A stretch of 64,000 bases of DNA. Source: Kitasatospora griseola. Its GTDB lineage: Bacteria; Actinomycetota; Actinomycetes; Streptomycetales; Streptomycetaceae. Made by a program: the position numbers and the translations under genes. The stretch is taken from the NCBI RefSeq assembly GCF_014648555.1, contig NZ_BMRI01000010.1:23601-87600 (forward strand). The letters run 5' to 3'. Positions 52,745 through 62,328 of the stretch are shown here, one piece after another (position 1 is the stretch's first letter; every line of letters begins with the position of its first letter). The notes under the pieces are model-generated. The model did not search any database and was not told the DNA's origin. It was given only the letters and a program-made list of their open reading frames with translations.

Positions 52745-53658
52745 CGCAGTTCCCGTCCGGTCAGGTCGAGGAAGACGTCTTCGAGGCTGCGGCGCTGCAC
52801 CGCGAGCTTGTCGGGCATCACCCCGACCTCCGCGCACCAGCCGGTGACGGCGGCCAGCAGGGCGGCGTCCAGGGCGGCCTCGACGCGGTACGAGCCGGGG
52901 GCGGGTTCGGCGACCGCGGCGGCGTCCGGGAGCACCTTGCGCAGACCGGCCAGGTCCAGCCCGGCGGGGCCGTCGAAGCGCAGCTGGGCGTCGGAGCCGC
53001 GCAGCAGGTCGGGGGAGCCCTGGGCGATGACGCGGCCGCGGTCGATGATCGCGACGTCGTCGGCGAGCTGTTCGGCCTCGTCCATCTGGTGGGTGGTGAG
53101 GACGACGGTGACGCCGGCGGCGCGCAGTTCGGTGACCAGCTCCCAGGTGGCGCGGCGGGCCTGCGGGTCGAGGCCGGCGGTGGGCTCGTCCAGGAAGACC
53201 AGTTCGGGGCGGCCGACCACGGCCATGGCGAGGGCCAGGCGCTGCTGCTGGCCGCCGGAGAGCCGGCGGTAGGGGGTGCGGCCGCAGGAGTCCAGGCCGA
53301 GGCGTTCGGCGAGCGGGCCGACCGGCAGCGGGTTCGCGTACAGCTTCGCGGTGTGGTGGAGCATTTCGAGGGCGCGCGCACCGGCGTACACGCCGCCGGA
53401 CTGGAGCATCACGCCGATCCGCGGTTTGAGCTGCCCGGCCTGCGCGACCGGGTCCAGCCCGAGGACCCGGACGGCGCCGGCGTCGGGGCGGCGGTAGCCC
53501 TCGCAGGTCTCGATCGTGGTGGTCTTGCCCGCGCCGTTGGGGCCGAGCACCGCGGTGACGGTGCCGCGCGCGATGGCCAGGTCCAGGCCGTCCACGGCGG
53601 TCTTGTCGCCGTACCGCTTGACCAGTCCGGTCACCTCGACGGCGGGGTCTGCATGCAT
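52741..53658 (-). CDS. ABC transporter ATP-binding protein (drug-exporter type)
   Basis: 305 residues. Walker A LGPNGAGKTTT, signature RLSGGQQQRLALAMA, Walker B LVFLDEPTAGLD, His switch LTTHQMDEAE. DrrA/CcmA-type with a C-terminal extension (about 225-305). Divergent from sufR across 124 bp that hold a candidate iron box; in streptomycetes this exporter keeps its place beside suf, so it may be part of the same iron or redox response. Confidence 0.93.
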   Translation of the reverse strand: MHADPAVEVTGLVKRYGDKTAVDGLDLAIARGTVTAVLGPNGAGKTTTIETCEGYRRPDAGAVRVLGLDPVAQAGQLKPRIGVMLQSGGVYAGARALEMLHHTAKLYANPLPVGPLAERLGLDSCGRTPYRRLSGGQQQRLALAMAVVGRPELVFLDEPTAGLDPQARRATWELVTELRAAGVTVVLTTHQMDEAEQLADDVAIIDRGRVIAQGSPDLLRGSDAQLRFDGPAGLDLAGLRKVLPDAAAVAEPAPGSYRVEAALDAALLAAVTGWCAEVGVMPDKLAVQRRSLEDVFLDLTGRELR

Positions 53659-53691
53659 ACCGGCGAGTGTAGGAGCAGTTCACGGCCCTCT

Positions 53692-53710
53692 TCAGGTAAG
53701 GCATGCCTTC
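53692..53710. promoter_or_regulatory. Candidate DmdR/IdeR iron box
   Basis: TCAGGTAAGGCATGCCTTC, containing the perfect palindrome AAGGCATGCCTT, matches about 12 of 19 positions of the actinobacterial iron-box consensus. It lies 34 bp before the ABC gene start and about 73 bp before sufR. Confidence 0.5.
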
Positions 53711-53769
53711 CGTGACGGAGGCCACCGGTGAGACCGGGGTCACGGCTTGTTTCTCGCGGACGAATTACG

Positions 53770-53783
53770 CAACAATCGTGTTG
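53770..53783 (+). promoter_or_regulatory. SufR operator CAAC-N6-GTTG
   Basis: CAACAATCGTGTTG fits the 14-nt SufR site reported for S. avermitilis. Its last base is the first base of the predicted sufR GTG, so repressor binding would cover the promoter and the start of the message. Confidence 0.75.
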
Positions 53784-54646
53784 TGAAAAAGATTCGCGAG
53801 CGCGACGCTCAGCGGGAGCCCGAGGCTCCCAGCTGGGATGTGCCCGCGACGGCGGCCGAAGCCCTGGTGGACGGCCACCGGGCGACCCGGGACCGAGTCG
53901 CCCGCTCGATCCTCGACCACGGGCCGTCCTCGGCCGCCGACCTGGCCGGCCGCCTCGGCCTGACCACCGCCGCGGTGCGCCGCCACCTGGACGGCCTGAC
54001 CGCCGCCGGGCTGGTCGAGTCCCGCGAGCAGCGGGTCTACGGCAGCCGCGGCCGGGGCCGTCCGGCGAAGGTGTTCGCCCTGACCGACGGCGGGCGGGAC
54101 GCCTTCTACCAGGCCTACGACCAGCTCGCCGCGGACGCGCTGCGCTGGATCTCGGAGGCGGCCGGCGGCGGCGAGGCGGGCGAGCAGGCGGTCGCCGCCT
54201 TCGCCCGGGCCCGGCTCGCCAAGCAGGGCCGCAAGTACCAGGGCGAGGTCGAACAGGCCGACGCCCAGCAGCGCGCCGAGGCACTGGCCCGGGCGCTGAG
54301 CGCCGACGGGTACGCTGCCACGGTGCGGCGAGTCCCGTCCGCCGCCGCGGCGCCCGCCGCCCCGGCCGGCGCCCAGCTCTGTCAGCACCACTGCCCGGTC
54401 GCGCACATCGCCGAGCAGTTCCCGCAGCTCTGCGAGGCGGAGACCGAGGTCTTCTCGCAGCTCCTGGGCACCCATGTGCAACGGCTGGCCACCATCGCCC
54501 ACGGCGACGGGGTCTGCACCACGTATGTGCCGGCATCCGGTGCCGCACCGTCGTCCCCCCGGACGCCCGGTGCCGTGCCGATTGCCGGTACTTCCCATCG
54601 AACGCCCAACGAAACCGGCTCCACCGCGCGGAGGAACCTCGCATGA
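53783..54646 (+). CDS. sufR: Fe-S-sensing repressor SufR
   Basis: 287 residues. N-terminal winged helix ([39 protein letters not shown]) and C-terminal cluster-binding Cys set ([21 protein letters not shown], later GVCTTY). With a [4Fe-4S] cluster it represses the suf operon. The chosen GTG (53783) overlaps the operator, which suggests a leaderless transcript; a longer start at 53747 has no support. Stop overlaps sufB by ATGA. Confidence 0.9.
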   Translation: MKKIRERDAQREPEAPSWDVPATAAEALVDGHRATRDRVARSILDHGPSSAADLAGRLGLTTAAVRRHLDGLTAAGLVESREQRVYGSRGRGRPAKVFALTDGGRDAFYQAYDQLAADALRWISEAAGGGEAGEQAVAAFARARLAKQGRKYQGEVEQADAQQRAEALARALSADGYAATVRRVPSAAAAPAAPAGAQLCQHHCPVAHIAEQFPQLCEAETEVFSQLLGTHVQRLATIAHGDGVCTTYVPASGAAPSSPRTPGAVPIAGTSHRTPNETGSTARRNLA

Positions 54647-56055
54647 CTGACATCGCACACCCCGAGCTCGAAGGTCTCGGCACGTACGAGTACGGCTGGG
54701 CCGACTCGGACGCGGCCGGTGCCGCCGCCAAGCGCGGCCTGAGCGAAGCGGTCGTCCGCGACATCTCGGCGAAGAAGAACGAGTCCGAGTGGATGCTCAA
54801 CCTTCGCCTCAAGGGCCTGAAGCTGTTCGGCAAGAAGCCCATGCCGACCTGGGGCTCCGACCTGTCGGGCATCGACTTCGACAACATCAAGTACTTCGTG
54901 CGCTCCACCGAGAAGCAGGCGGAGTCCTGGGAGGACCTGCCCGCCGACATCAAGGCGACCTACGACAAGCTGGGCATCCCGGAGGCGGAGAAGCAGCGCC
55001 TGGTCGCCGGTGTCGCCGCCCAGTACGAGTCGGAGGTCGTCTACCACCAGATCCGCGAGGACCTGGAGGAGCAGGGCGTCATCTTCCTGGACACCGACAC
55101 CGCGCTGCGCGAGCACCCGGAGCTGTTCAAGGAGTACTTCGGCACCGTCATCCCGGTGGGCGACAACAAGTTCGCCTCGCTGAACACCGCGGTGTGGTCC
55201 GGCGGATCGTTCATCTACGTGCCGAAGGGCGTGCACGTGGACATCCCGCTGCAGGCCTACTTCCGGATCAACACCGAGAACATGGGCCAGTTCGAGCGGA
55301 CGCTGATCATCGTCGACGAGGACGCCTACGTCCACTACGTCGAGGGCTGCACCGCGCCGATCTACTCCTCGGACTCGCTGCACTCCGCGGTGGTCGAGAT
55401 CATCGTCAAGAAGGGCGGCCGCTGCCGCTACACGACCATCCAGAACTGGTCGAACAACGTCTACAACCTGGTCACCAAGCGCGCCGTGGCGTACGAGGGC
55501 GCGACCATGGAGTGGGTCGACGGCAACATCGGCTCCAAGGTCACCATGAAGTACCCGGCCGTCTACCTGATGGGCGAGCACGCCAAGGGCGAGACGCTGT
55601 CGATCGCCTTCGCGGGCGAGGGCCAGCACCAGGACGCCGGCGCGAAGATGGTCCACATGGCGCCGAACACCTCCTCGCACATCGTCTCCAAGTCGGTGGC
55701 GCGCGGCGGCGGCCGCACCTCCTACCGCGGTCTGATCGAGATCGGCGAGGGCTCGCACGGCGCCAAGTCGAACGTGCTGTGCGACGCGCTGCTGGTCGAC
55801 ACCATCTCCCGCTCGGACACCTACCCGTACGTGGACGTCCGTGAGGACGACGTGTCGATGGGCCACGAGGCGACGGTCTCCAAGGTCTCCGAGGACCAGC
55901 TCTTCTACCTGATGAGCCGCGGCCTGACCGAGACCGAGGCGATGGCGATGATCGTCCGCGGCTTCGTCGAGCCGATCGCGCGCGAGCTGCCGATGGAGTA
56001 CGCGCTGGAGCTGAACCGGCTGATCGAGCTGCAGATGGAGGGCGCGGTCGGCTGA
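54643..56055 (+). CDS. sufB: Fe-S cluster assembly protein SufB
   Basis: 470 residues. Scaffold subunit of the SufBCD complex. Recognisable segments: [38 protein letters not shown] and [15 protein letters not shown], with the conserved Cys (EGCTAP) and a near-C-terminal [21 protein letters not shown] follows GGAGGAAC. Joined by overlap to sufR. Confidence 0.97.
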   Translation: MTDIAHPELEGLGTYEYGWADSDAAGAAAKRGLSEAVVRDISAKKNESEWMLNLRLKGLKLFGKKPMPTWGSDLSGIDFDNIKYFVRSTEKQAESWEDLPADIKATYDKLGIPEAEKQRLVAGVAAQYESEVVYHQIREDLEEQGVIFLDTDTALREHPELFKEYFGTVIPVGDNKFASLNTAVWSGGSFIYVPKGVHVDIPLQAYFRINTENMGQFERTLIIVDEDAYVHYVEGCTAPIYSSDSLHSAVVEIIVKKGGRCRYTTIQNWSNNVYNLVTKRAVAYEGATMEWVDGNIGSKVTMKYPAVYLMGEHAKGETLSIAFAGEGQHQDAGAKMVHMAPNTSSHIVSKSVARGGGRTSYRGLIEIGEGSHGAKSNVLCDALLVDTISRSDTYPYVDVREDDVSMGHEATVSKVSEDQLFYLMSRGLTETEAMAMIVRGFVEPIARELPMEYALELNRLIELQMEGAVG

Positions 56056-56115
56056 CGCGCCGTCAGCCCCCGCCCGTCCGTCGACCATTCCCGAAAGAGA
56101 GCAACACGAACAGCC

Positions 56116-57348
56116 ATGGCTGAGCAGAACACCCCCGGCTCCACCACCGCCGGATCGATCGAGGTGGGCACCGCCGGCGCCGGCGCGCAGCTCGCCGGCC
56201 CGGGCACCGGCCGCGAGAGCGTCCGGCAGCCGATCGACGCCCGGGTCGCGGTCAAGCCGTCCTTCGACGTCAATGACTTCCCGGTGCCGACCGGCCGCGA
56301 GGAGGACTGGCGGTTCACGCCGATGCACCGCCTCGGCGGCCTGCACGACGGCACCGCCGTCGAGGCCGTCCGCGGTGAGGACAAGATCGAGCTGGGCCTG
56401 CCGGAGGGCGTGACCTCCGAGCTGGTCGGCCGCGACGACGCCCGGATCGGCAAGGCCGGCACCCCGGTGGACCGGGTCGCCGCGCAGGCGTTCAGCGCCT
56501 TCGAGCAGGCCCTGGTGGTGACCGTCCCCACGGAGACGGTGCTGACCGAGCCGGTCCGGATCGACGTGCACGGCGAGGGCGGGGTCCGCTTCGCCCACCT
56601 GGTGGTCGAGGTCAAGCCGTTCGCCGAGGCCGTCGTGGTGCTGAACCACACCGGCACCGGCACCCGCGCCGCCAACGTCGACCTGCTGGTCGGCGACGGC
56701 GCGAAGCTGACCTTCGTCTCCGTCCAGGACTGGGAGCGGGACGCGGTGCACGCCGCCCAGTGCAACGCGCTGGTCGGCCGGGACGCCTCGTTCAAGTCGG
56801 TCATCGTGACCTTCGGCGGCGACGTGGTGCGCCTGCACCCGCGGGTCTCCTACGCGGGCCCCGGCGGCGAGGCCGAGCTGTTCGGCCTGTACTTCGCGGA
56901 CGCGGGCCAGCACCTGGAGCACCGCCTGATCATCGACCACGACACCCCGCACTGCCGCTCCAACGTCGCCTACAAGGGCGCGCTGCAGGGCGAGGACGCG
57001 CACGCGGTGTGGATCGGCGACGTGCTGATCCGCGCGGCCGCGGTCGGCACCGACACCTACGAGCTCAACCGCAACCTGGTGCTCACCGACGGCGCCCGGG
57101 TCGACTCGGTCCCCAACCTGGAGATCGAGACCGGCGAGATCGTCGGCGCCGGCCACGCCTCCGCGACCGGCCGCTTCGACGACGAGCAGCTGTTCTACCT
57201 GCAGTCCCGCGGCATCCCGGCCGACGAGGCCCGCCGCCTGGTGGTGCGCGGCTTCTTCGCCGAGCTGGTCCAGCAGATCGGCGTCGCCGAGATCCAGGAC
57301 CGCCTGATGGCGAAGATCGAGGCCGAGCTGGAAGAGACGGTCGCATGA
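56116..57348 (+). CDS. sufD: Fe-S cluster assembly protein SufD
   Basis: 410 residues. Beta-helix partner of SufB; PVPTGREEDWRFTPMHRL at the front and DDEQLFYLQSRGIPADEAR at the end are standard. The first 45 residues are a Gly/Ala/Thr-rich extension. Overlaps the Rieske gene by ATGA. Confidence 0.96.
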   Translation: MAEQNTPGSTTAGSIEVGTAGAGAQLAGPGTGRESVRQPIDARVAVKPSFDVNDFPVPTGREEDWRFTPMHRLGGLHDGTAVEAVRGEDKIELGLPEGVTSELVGRDDARIGKAGTPVDRVAAQAFSAFEQALVVTVPTETVLTEPVRIDVHGEGGVRFAHLVVEVKPFAEAVVVLNHTGTGTRAANVDLLVGDGAKLTFVSVQDWERDAVHAAQCNALVGRDASFKSVIVTFGGDVVRLHPRVSYAGPGGEAELFGLYFADAGQHLEHRLIIDHDTPHCRSNVAYKGALQGEDAHAVWIGDVLIRAAAVGTDTYELNRNLVLTDGARVDSVPNLEIETGEIVGAGHASATGRFDDEQLFYLQSRGIPADEARRLVVRGFFAELVQQIGVAEIQDRLMAKIEAELEETVA

Positions 57349-57668
57349 GCGCCGGCTACGTGCGCGCCTGTGCGCTGAGCCTGCTGCAGGAGGACGTGCC
57401 CAAGAAGGTCGAGCTGAACGGCGTCCCGGTGGCGATCGTCCGGACCGACGAGGGCGTGTTCGCGATCAACGACATCTGCTCGCACGCCAACGTCTCGCTC
57501 TCCGAGGGCGAGGTCGAGGACTGCATGATCGAGTGCTGGCTGCACGGCTCCAGCTTCGACCTGCGCACCGGAAAGCCGTCCGGGCTGCCCGCGACCAGGC
57601 CGGTCGCCGTCTACCCCGTAAAGATCGAAGGGGACGATGTGCTCGTCTCCGTCAACCAGGAGAACTGA
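57345..57668 (+). CDS. Rieske-type [2Fe-2S] protein of the suf operon
   Basis: 107 residues. Bacterial non-haem-dioxygenase-ferredoxin type: CSHANVSLSEG and CWLHGSSFDLRTGKPS supply the Cys-His pairs. It may pass electrons to cluster assembly; its exact job is not settled. Always found between sufD and sufC in actinobacteria, in my recollection. Confidence 0.93.
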   Translation: MSAGYVRACALSLLQEDVPKKVELNGVPVAIVRTDEGVFAINDICSHANVSLSEGEVEDCMIECWLHGSSFDLRTGKPSGLPATRPVAVYPVKIEGDDVLVSVNQEN

Positions 57669-57675
57669 GTACCCC

Positions 57676-58440
57676 ATGGCAACGCTTGAAATCCGCGACC
57701 TGCACGTCTCCGTCAACGCCGAGGGCGGCCCGCGCCAGATCCTCAAAGGCGTCGACCTGACGGTCAAGCAGGGCGAGACCCACGCGATCATGGGTCCGAA
57801 CGGCTCCGGCAAGTCCACCCTGGCCTACTCGCTGGCCGGCCACCCCAAGTACACCGTCACCGGCGGCCAGGTGCTGCTGGACGGCGAGGACGTGCTGGAG
57901 ATGTCGGTCGACGAGCGCGCCAAGGCCGGCCTGTTCCTGGCCATGCAGTACCCGGTCGAGGTCCCCGGCGTCTCGGTCTCCAACTTCCTGCGCACCGCCG
58001 CCACCGCCGTCCGCGGCGAGGCCCCCAAGCTGCGGCTGTGGGTCAAGGAGGTCAAGGAGGCGATGGCCGACCTGCAGATGGACCCGGCGTTCGCCGAGCG
58101 CAACGTCAACGAGGGCTTCTCCGGCGGTGAGAAGAAGCGCCACGAGATCCTCCAGCTGGAGCTGCTCAAGCCGAAGGTCGCGATCCTCGACGAGACCGAC
58201 TCCGGCCTGGACGTCGACGCGCTGCGGATCGTCTCCGAGGGCATCAACCGGGTCCGCTCGACCGGCGAGGTCGGCACTCTGCTGGTCACCCACTACACCC
58301 GCATCCTTCGCTACATCAAGCCCGACTACGTGCACGTCTTCGCGGGCGGCCGGATCGTCGAGTCCGGCGGCGCCGAGCTTGCCGACAAGCTGGAGGAAGA
58401 GGGCTACGAGAGCTACGTGAAGGGTGGCGCTTCCGAGTGA
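57676..58440 (+). CDS. sufC: Fe-S cluster assembly ATPase SufC
   Basis: 254 residues. ABC ATPase with IMGPNGSGKSTLAYSLAGH, signature NEGFSGGEKKRHEILQ and Walker B VAILDETDSGLDVDAL. ATG 57676 selected over a longer frame. Stop overlaps the sufS GTG. Confidence 0.97.
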   Translation: MATLEIRDLHVSVNAEGGPRQILKGVDLTVKQGETHAIMGPNGSGKSTLAYSLAGHPKYTVTGGQVLLDGEDVLEMSVDERAKAGLFLAMQYPVEVPGVSVSNFLRTAATAVRGEAPKLRLWVKEVKEAMADLQMDPAFAERNVNEGFSGGEKKRHEILQLELLKPKVAILDETDSGLDVDALRIVSEGINRVRSTGEVGTLLVTHYTRILRYIKPDYVHVFAGGRIVESGGAELADKLEEEGYESYVKGGASE

Positions 58441-59699
58441 CCTACTCCCATCTGACCGGTCTTCTGGACACCGATGCGATCCGCAAGGACTTCCCCGTCC
58501 TGTCGCGGGTGCTGCACGACGGCAAGCCGCTGGTGTACCTGGACAACGCGGCGACCTCGCAGAAGCCGCGCCAGGTGCTGGAGGCGCTGAACGCCTACTA
58601 CGAACAGCACAACTCCAATGTCCACCGCGGCGTGCACGTGCTCGCCGAGGAGGCGACCGCGCTGTACGAGGGCGCCCGGGACAAGGTCGCGGCCTTCATC
58701 AACGCGCCCAGCCGGAACGAGGTGATCTTCACCAAGAACGCCTCGGAGTCGCTCAACCTCGTCGCCAACATGCTGGGTTGGGCCGACGAGCCGTACCGGG
58801 TGGACGCCGACTCGGAGATCGTCATCACCGAGATGGAGCACCACTCCAACATCGTGCCGTGGCAGCTGCTCGCGCAGCGCACCGGCGCGAAGCTGAAGTG
58901 GTTCGGGCTGACCGACGAGGGCCGGCTCGACCTGTCCAACATCGACGAGCTGATCACCGAGAAGACGAAGATCGTCTCCGTCACCCTGGTGTCCAACCTG
59001 CTGGGCACCGTCAACCCGGTGGAGACCATCGTCCGCAAGGCGCAGTCGGTCGGCGCGCTGGTCGCCATCGACGCCTCGCAGGCCGCCCCGCACGCCGCCC
59101 TCGACGTGCAGGCGCTGGAGGCCGACTTCGTCGCCTTCACCGGCCACAAGATGCTCGCCCCGACCGGCATCGGCGTCCTCTGGGGCCGCCAGGAGCTCCT
59201 GGAGGACCTCCCGCCGTTCCTCGGCGGCGGCGAGATGATCGAGACCGTCACCATGGGCTCGTCCACCTACGCCCCCGCACCGCACAAGTTCGAGGCCGGC
59301 ACCCCGCCGATCGCCCAGGCCATCGGCCTCGGCGCCGCCATCGACTACCTGTCGGCGATCGGCATGGACAAGGTCGCCGCGCACGAGCACGCGATCACCG
59401 CCTACGCGATCGAGCGCCTCGCCGAGGTGCCCGACCTGCGGATCATCGGCCCGCGCACGGCCGTGGACCGCGGTGCGGCGATCTCCTTCACGCTCGGTGA
59501 CATTCACCCGCACGACGTCGGGCAGGTGCTCGACGAGCAGGGCATCGCGGTCCGGGTCGGCCACCACTGCGCACGGCCGGTCTGCCTGCGGTACGGAATT
59601 CCGGCGACCACCAGGGCGTCGTTCTATCTGTACTCCACGCCCGGTGAGGTGGACGCGCTGATCGACGGCCTCCACCACGTCCGCAACTTCTTCGCCTGA
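58437..59699 (+). CDS. sufS: Cysteine desulfurase SufS
   Basis: 420 residues. PLP enzyme of group II: YLDNAATSQKPRQVLE, PLP-Lys in FTGHKMLAPTGIGVLWG, and active-site Cys in RVGHHCARP. Supplies sulfane sulfur to SufU. Confidence 0.97.
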   Translation: MTYSHLTGLLDTDAIRKDFPVLSRVLHDGKPLVYLDNAATSQKPRQVLEALNAYYEQHNSNVHRGVHVLAEEATALYEGARDKVAAFINAPSRNEVIFTKNASESLNLVANMLGWADEPYRVDADSEIVITEMEHHSNIVPWQLLAQRTGAKLKWFGLTDEGRLDLSNIDELITEKTKIVSVTLVSNLLGTVNPVETIVRKAQSVGALVAIDASQAAPHAALDVQALEADFVAFTGHKMLAPTGIGVLWGRQELLEDLPPFLGGGEMIETVTMGSSTYAPAPHKFEAGTPPIAQAIGLGAAIDYLSAIGMDKVAAHEHAITAYAIERLAEVPDLRIIGPRTAVDRGAAISFTLGDIHPHDVGQVLDEQGIAVRVGHHCARPVCLRYGIPATTRASFYLYSTPGEVDALIDGLHHVRNFFA

Positions 59700-59708
59700 G
59701 GTGGTCGC

Positions 59709-60164
59709 ATGAAGCTCGACTCGATGTACCAGGAGATCATCCTGGACCACTACCGCAACCCCCACGGCAAGGGGCTGCGGGACGGCGACGCCGAGGTGCA
59801 CCACGTCAACCCGACCTGCGGCGACGAGATCACCCTGCGGGTGAAGCTCGACGGCGCGGTCGTCGAGGACGTCTCCTACGAGTCGCAGGGCTGCTCGATC
59901 AGCCAGGCCTCCGCCTCCGTGCTGAACGACCTGGTGGTCGGCAAGACGGTCGGCGAGGCCCAGCAGGTCCAGGAGGCCTTCCTGGAACTCATGCAGAGCA
60001 AGGGCCAGTCCGAGGGCGACGAGGAGATCCTGGAGGACGCCGTCGCCTTCGCCGGGGTCTCCAAGTACCCGGCCCGGGTCAAGTGCGCCCTGCTCGGCTG
60101 GATGGCCTGGAAGGATGCCACCGCCAAGGCGCTGGCCGGCCACCCCGAGATCACCACCGACTGA
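59709..60164 (+). CDS. sufU: Sulfur-transfer protein SufU
   Basis: 151 residues. IscU-like zinc protein of Gram-positive type with three Cys: NPTCGDE, SQGCSISQAS and RVKCALLGW. Accepts sulfur from SufS. Nine bases after sufS. Confidence 0.96.
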   Translation: MKLDSMYQEIILDHYRNPHGKGLRDGDAEVHHVNPTCGDEITLRVKLDGAVVEDVSYESQGCSISQASASVLNDLVVGKTVGEAQQVQEAFLELMQSKGQSEGDEEILEDAVAFAGVSKYPARVKCALLGWMAWKDATAKALAGHPEITTD

Positions 60165-60187
60165 CGCTCCGTTAGGACACTTGATTC

Positions 60188-60577
60188 ATGAGCGAGAACG
60201 AGACCCCCGAGGCCGCCCCGGCCGAGGCCGTGGCGGTCGACAGTCCCGGTGCGTTCACCACCGCCGGCACCGTCTCCACCGAGGACCTCATGGAGGCCCT
60301 GATGGACGTCGTCGACCCCGAGCTGGGCATCGACGTCGTCAACCTGGGCCTGATCTACGGTCTGCACATCGACGAGGACGACACCGCCACCGTCGACATG
60401 ACCCTCACCTCCGCGGCCTGCCCCCTCACCGACGTGATCGAGGACCAGGCCCGCACCGCCACCGACGGCCTGGTGAAGGACCTGCGCATCAACTGGGTCT
60501 GGATGCCGCCGTGGGGCCCCGACAAGATCACCGACGACGGCCGCGACCAGCTCCGCGCGCTCGGCTTCAACGTCTGA
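60188..60577 (+). CDS. sufT: Metal-sulfur cluster factor SufT (DUF59)
   Basis: 129 residues. DUF59/MIP18 fold: DPELGIDVVNLGLIYGL and TSAACPLTDVIEDQ with the conserved Cys. Helps mature Fe-S proteins. Ends the eight-gene suf operon, followed by a terminator. A disordered Glu/Ala front of about 30 residues. Confidence 0.94.
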   Translation: MSENETPEAAPAEAVAVDSPGAFTTAGTVSTEDLMEALMDVVDPELGIDVVNLGLIYGLHIDEDDTATVDMTLTSAACPLTDVIEDQARTATDGLVKDLRINWVWMPPWGPDKITDDGRDQLRALGFNV

Positions 60578-60592
60578 TCGGTCAGTAGTGCC

Positions 60593-60628
60593 CGGAAGGG
60601 GCGGGATCCTCGGATCCCGCCCCTTCCG
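60593..60628. terminator. Terminator of the suf operon
   Basis: CGGAAGGGGCGGGATCC, TC, and its exact complement: 17-bp stem (loop opens by a few pairs) between converging genes. Confidence 0.9.
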
Positions 60629-60648
60629 CATGCCCTCCGGCGGCGCTG

Positions 60649-61971
60649 TCAGCGCTTGCGCAGGACCGCGGCGGCCAGGGCCAGGGAGGCGGTGGCGGCG
60701 AGGAGGGCGAAGGCGGTGACGGCGGGGAGCAGGCCGTAGGCGCGGGTGAGGGCGCCGACGGCGATGATCGGGGCGGAGGAGCCGAGGTAGACGATCACCC
60801 ACAGGGTGGAGAGCGCGCTGCCGCGGCGGGCCGGGTCGAGGGCGGCGACGGTGGTGGTGAACAGGGAGCGGAAGGCGATGCCCTGGGAGACGCCGGCGAC
60901 CACGCTGCCGATGAAGAGCAGTGCGGGGGTGCCGGTGGCGGTGGCCGCGGTGAGCAGGCCGAGGCCGGCGGCGAGGCCGATCAGGCCGGCGGCGACCACG
61001 ACGCGGTCGGAGGTCGGCGGGACCAGCAGCTGGGCGGCCGCGGAGGAGCCGAGCAGCAGGGCCGCGACGGCGGCGCCCGCCATCCGGGACTCGGTGTGCA
61101 GCAGGGTGCCGGCGAACGCCGGGGCGAGGGCCAGGTAGACGCCGAAGACCGCGTACGAGACGAAGCCCGCGCCGGAGGCGAGGAGGAATTCGCGGCGGCC
61201 CGAGCGGGGCAGCCGCAGCCGCTGCGGGCGCAGGTGCGCGGGCGTGGTGATGCGCGGCGGGGAGGCCGGCGGACGGACCGAGCCGGGCATCCGCGGGTGC
61301 ACCAGGGCGAGGGGCACGCACAGGGCGAGCAGCGCGACGGCGTGCGCCAGGAACAGGCCGGGCAGCGGGTTCGCACCCGAGGCCATGGCCGCGCCGACCA
61401 GCGGGCCGAGGGCGACGCCGCCCGCCGAGCAGGCCAGCGTGAGCTTGGCGGCCAGGGTCGGCCGGTCCGGCAGCAGGTCGCCGAGGGCGGCGCCCGCCGC
61501 GCCGGTGGACAGGCCGACCGCGATGCCCTGGACGGCGCGTCCGGCGGCCAGCTGCCAGAACGAGTCGGCGGTGGCGAAGACGGCGTCGCCGGCGGCGGAG
61601 AGTGCCACCGCGGGCAGGATCAGCGCGCGTCGCCCCAGGTGGTCGGACCAGTGGCCGACCGCGGCCAGCACCGGCACCAGGGCGAACACGTAGACCGTGA
61701 AGAGGATCGTGGTGTCGAGCGGGGTCAGGCCGAGCCGCTGCTGGAGCGTCGGGTAGAGCGGCGTGACCAGGTTGGCGCCGATCAGCATCAGCAGCAGGGC
61801 GGCGGCCACCAGGCCGACGCGGATGCCGCGCAGCGCGTTCCAGCGGCTGATCGCGGAGAGCTGGAGCTGCGCCCGCGGGGCGAGTTCCAGGGGAAGCAGG
61901 GCCTCCGACAGTCGGCGGCCGGCGTACTGAGCGGTGCTCAGGCCGGGGCCGGCGGGGGAGAGGTCCGCCAT
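60649..61971 (-). CDS. MFS transporter
   Basis: 440 residues, twelve membrane helices after a 50-residue cytoplasmic lead. Motif A-like GHWSDHLGRRAL between helices 2 and 3 and a long Pro/Arg-rich central loop (MPGSVRPPASPPRITTP). Likely proton-driven exporter; substrate unknown. ATG 61971 follows GGAG. Converges with the suf operon. Confidence 0.9.
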   Translation of the reverse strand: MADLSPAGPGLSTAQYAGRRLSEALLPLELAPRAQLQLSAISRWNALRGIRVGLVAAALLLMLIGANLVTPLYPTLQQRLGLTPLDTTILFTVYVFALVPVLAAVGHWSDHLGRRALILPAVALSAAGDAVFATADSFWQLAAGRAVQGIAVGLSTGAAGAALGDLLPDRPTLAAKLTLACSAGGVALGPLVGAAMASGANPLPGLFLAHAVALLALCVPLALVHPRMPGSVRPPASPPRITTPAHLRPQRLRLPRSGRREFLLASGAGFVSYAVFGVYLALAPAFAGTLLHTESRMAGAAVAALLLGSSAAAQLLVPPTSDRVVVAAGLIGLAAGLGLLTAATATGTPALLFIGSVVAGVSQGIAFRSLFTTTVAALDPARRGSALSTLWVIVYLGSSAPIIAVGALTRAYGLLPAVTAFALLAATASLALAAAVLRKR

Positions 61972-62328
61972 GGCAGGGGTCTCCTGTGGCCGGGCGCCGC
62001 CGGGTGCGACCAGGCCGGGAGTGGTGGCATGGCGGCAGGGCCCGGACGGTGCGGGTGTGCGCATGAAAGGGGATCGGAGCCTCGTCGCTCCGGGGGCGCA
62101 CGCGCGGGGGTGTGCGCGGTGCCCTCCGAAGGATACGTGCACCCGGGTACTCGTTCGGCCGCACCGTCCCACTCGTTCGGGGGGACGCCCGCGCAGGTCA
62201 CGCGTTCGGTGAGGGCTGCCGATACGCTGGGTTGACGGGCCGACACACCGGCCCGCGCCGCCGGGGCCCGCCGGGTTGCCCGTCGGGCGGCGGTGTCCTC
62301 CGAACGAACCTGCGGGAGATCGCGCGCG
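61972..62328. other. 357-bp divergent control region
   Basis: Between MFS gene (leftward) and the acidic-protein gene (rightward). No gene, hairpin or operator recognised. TACGCT at 62223-62228 could be a -10 box for the rightward gene. Confidence 0.3.
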
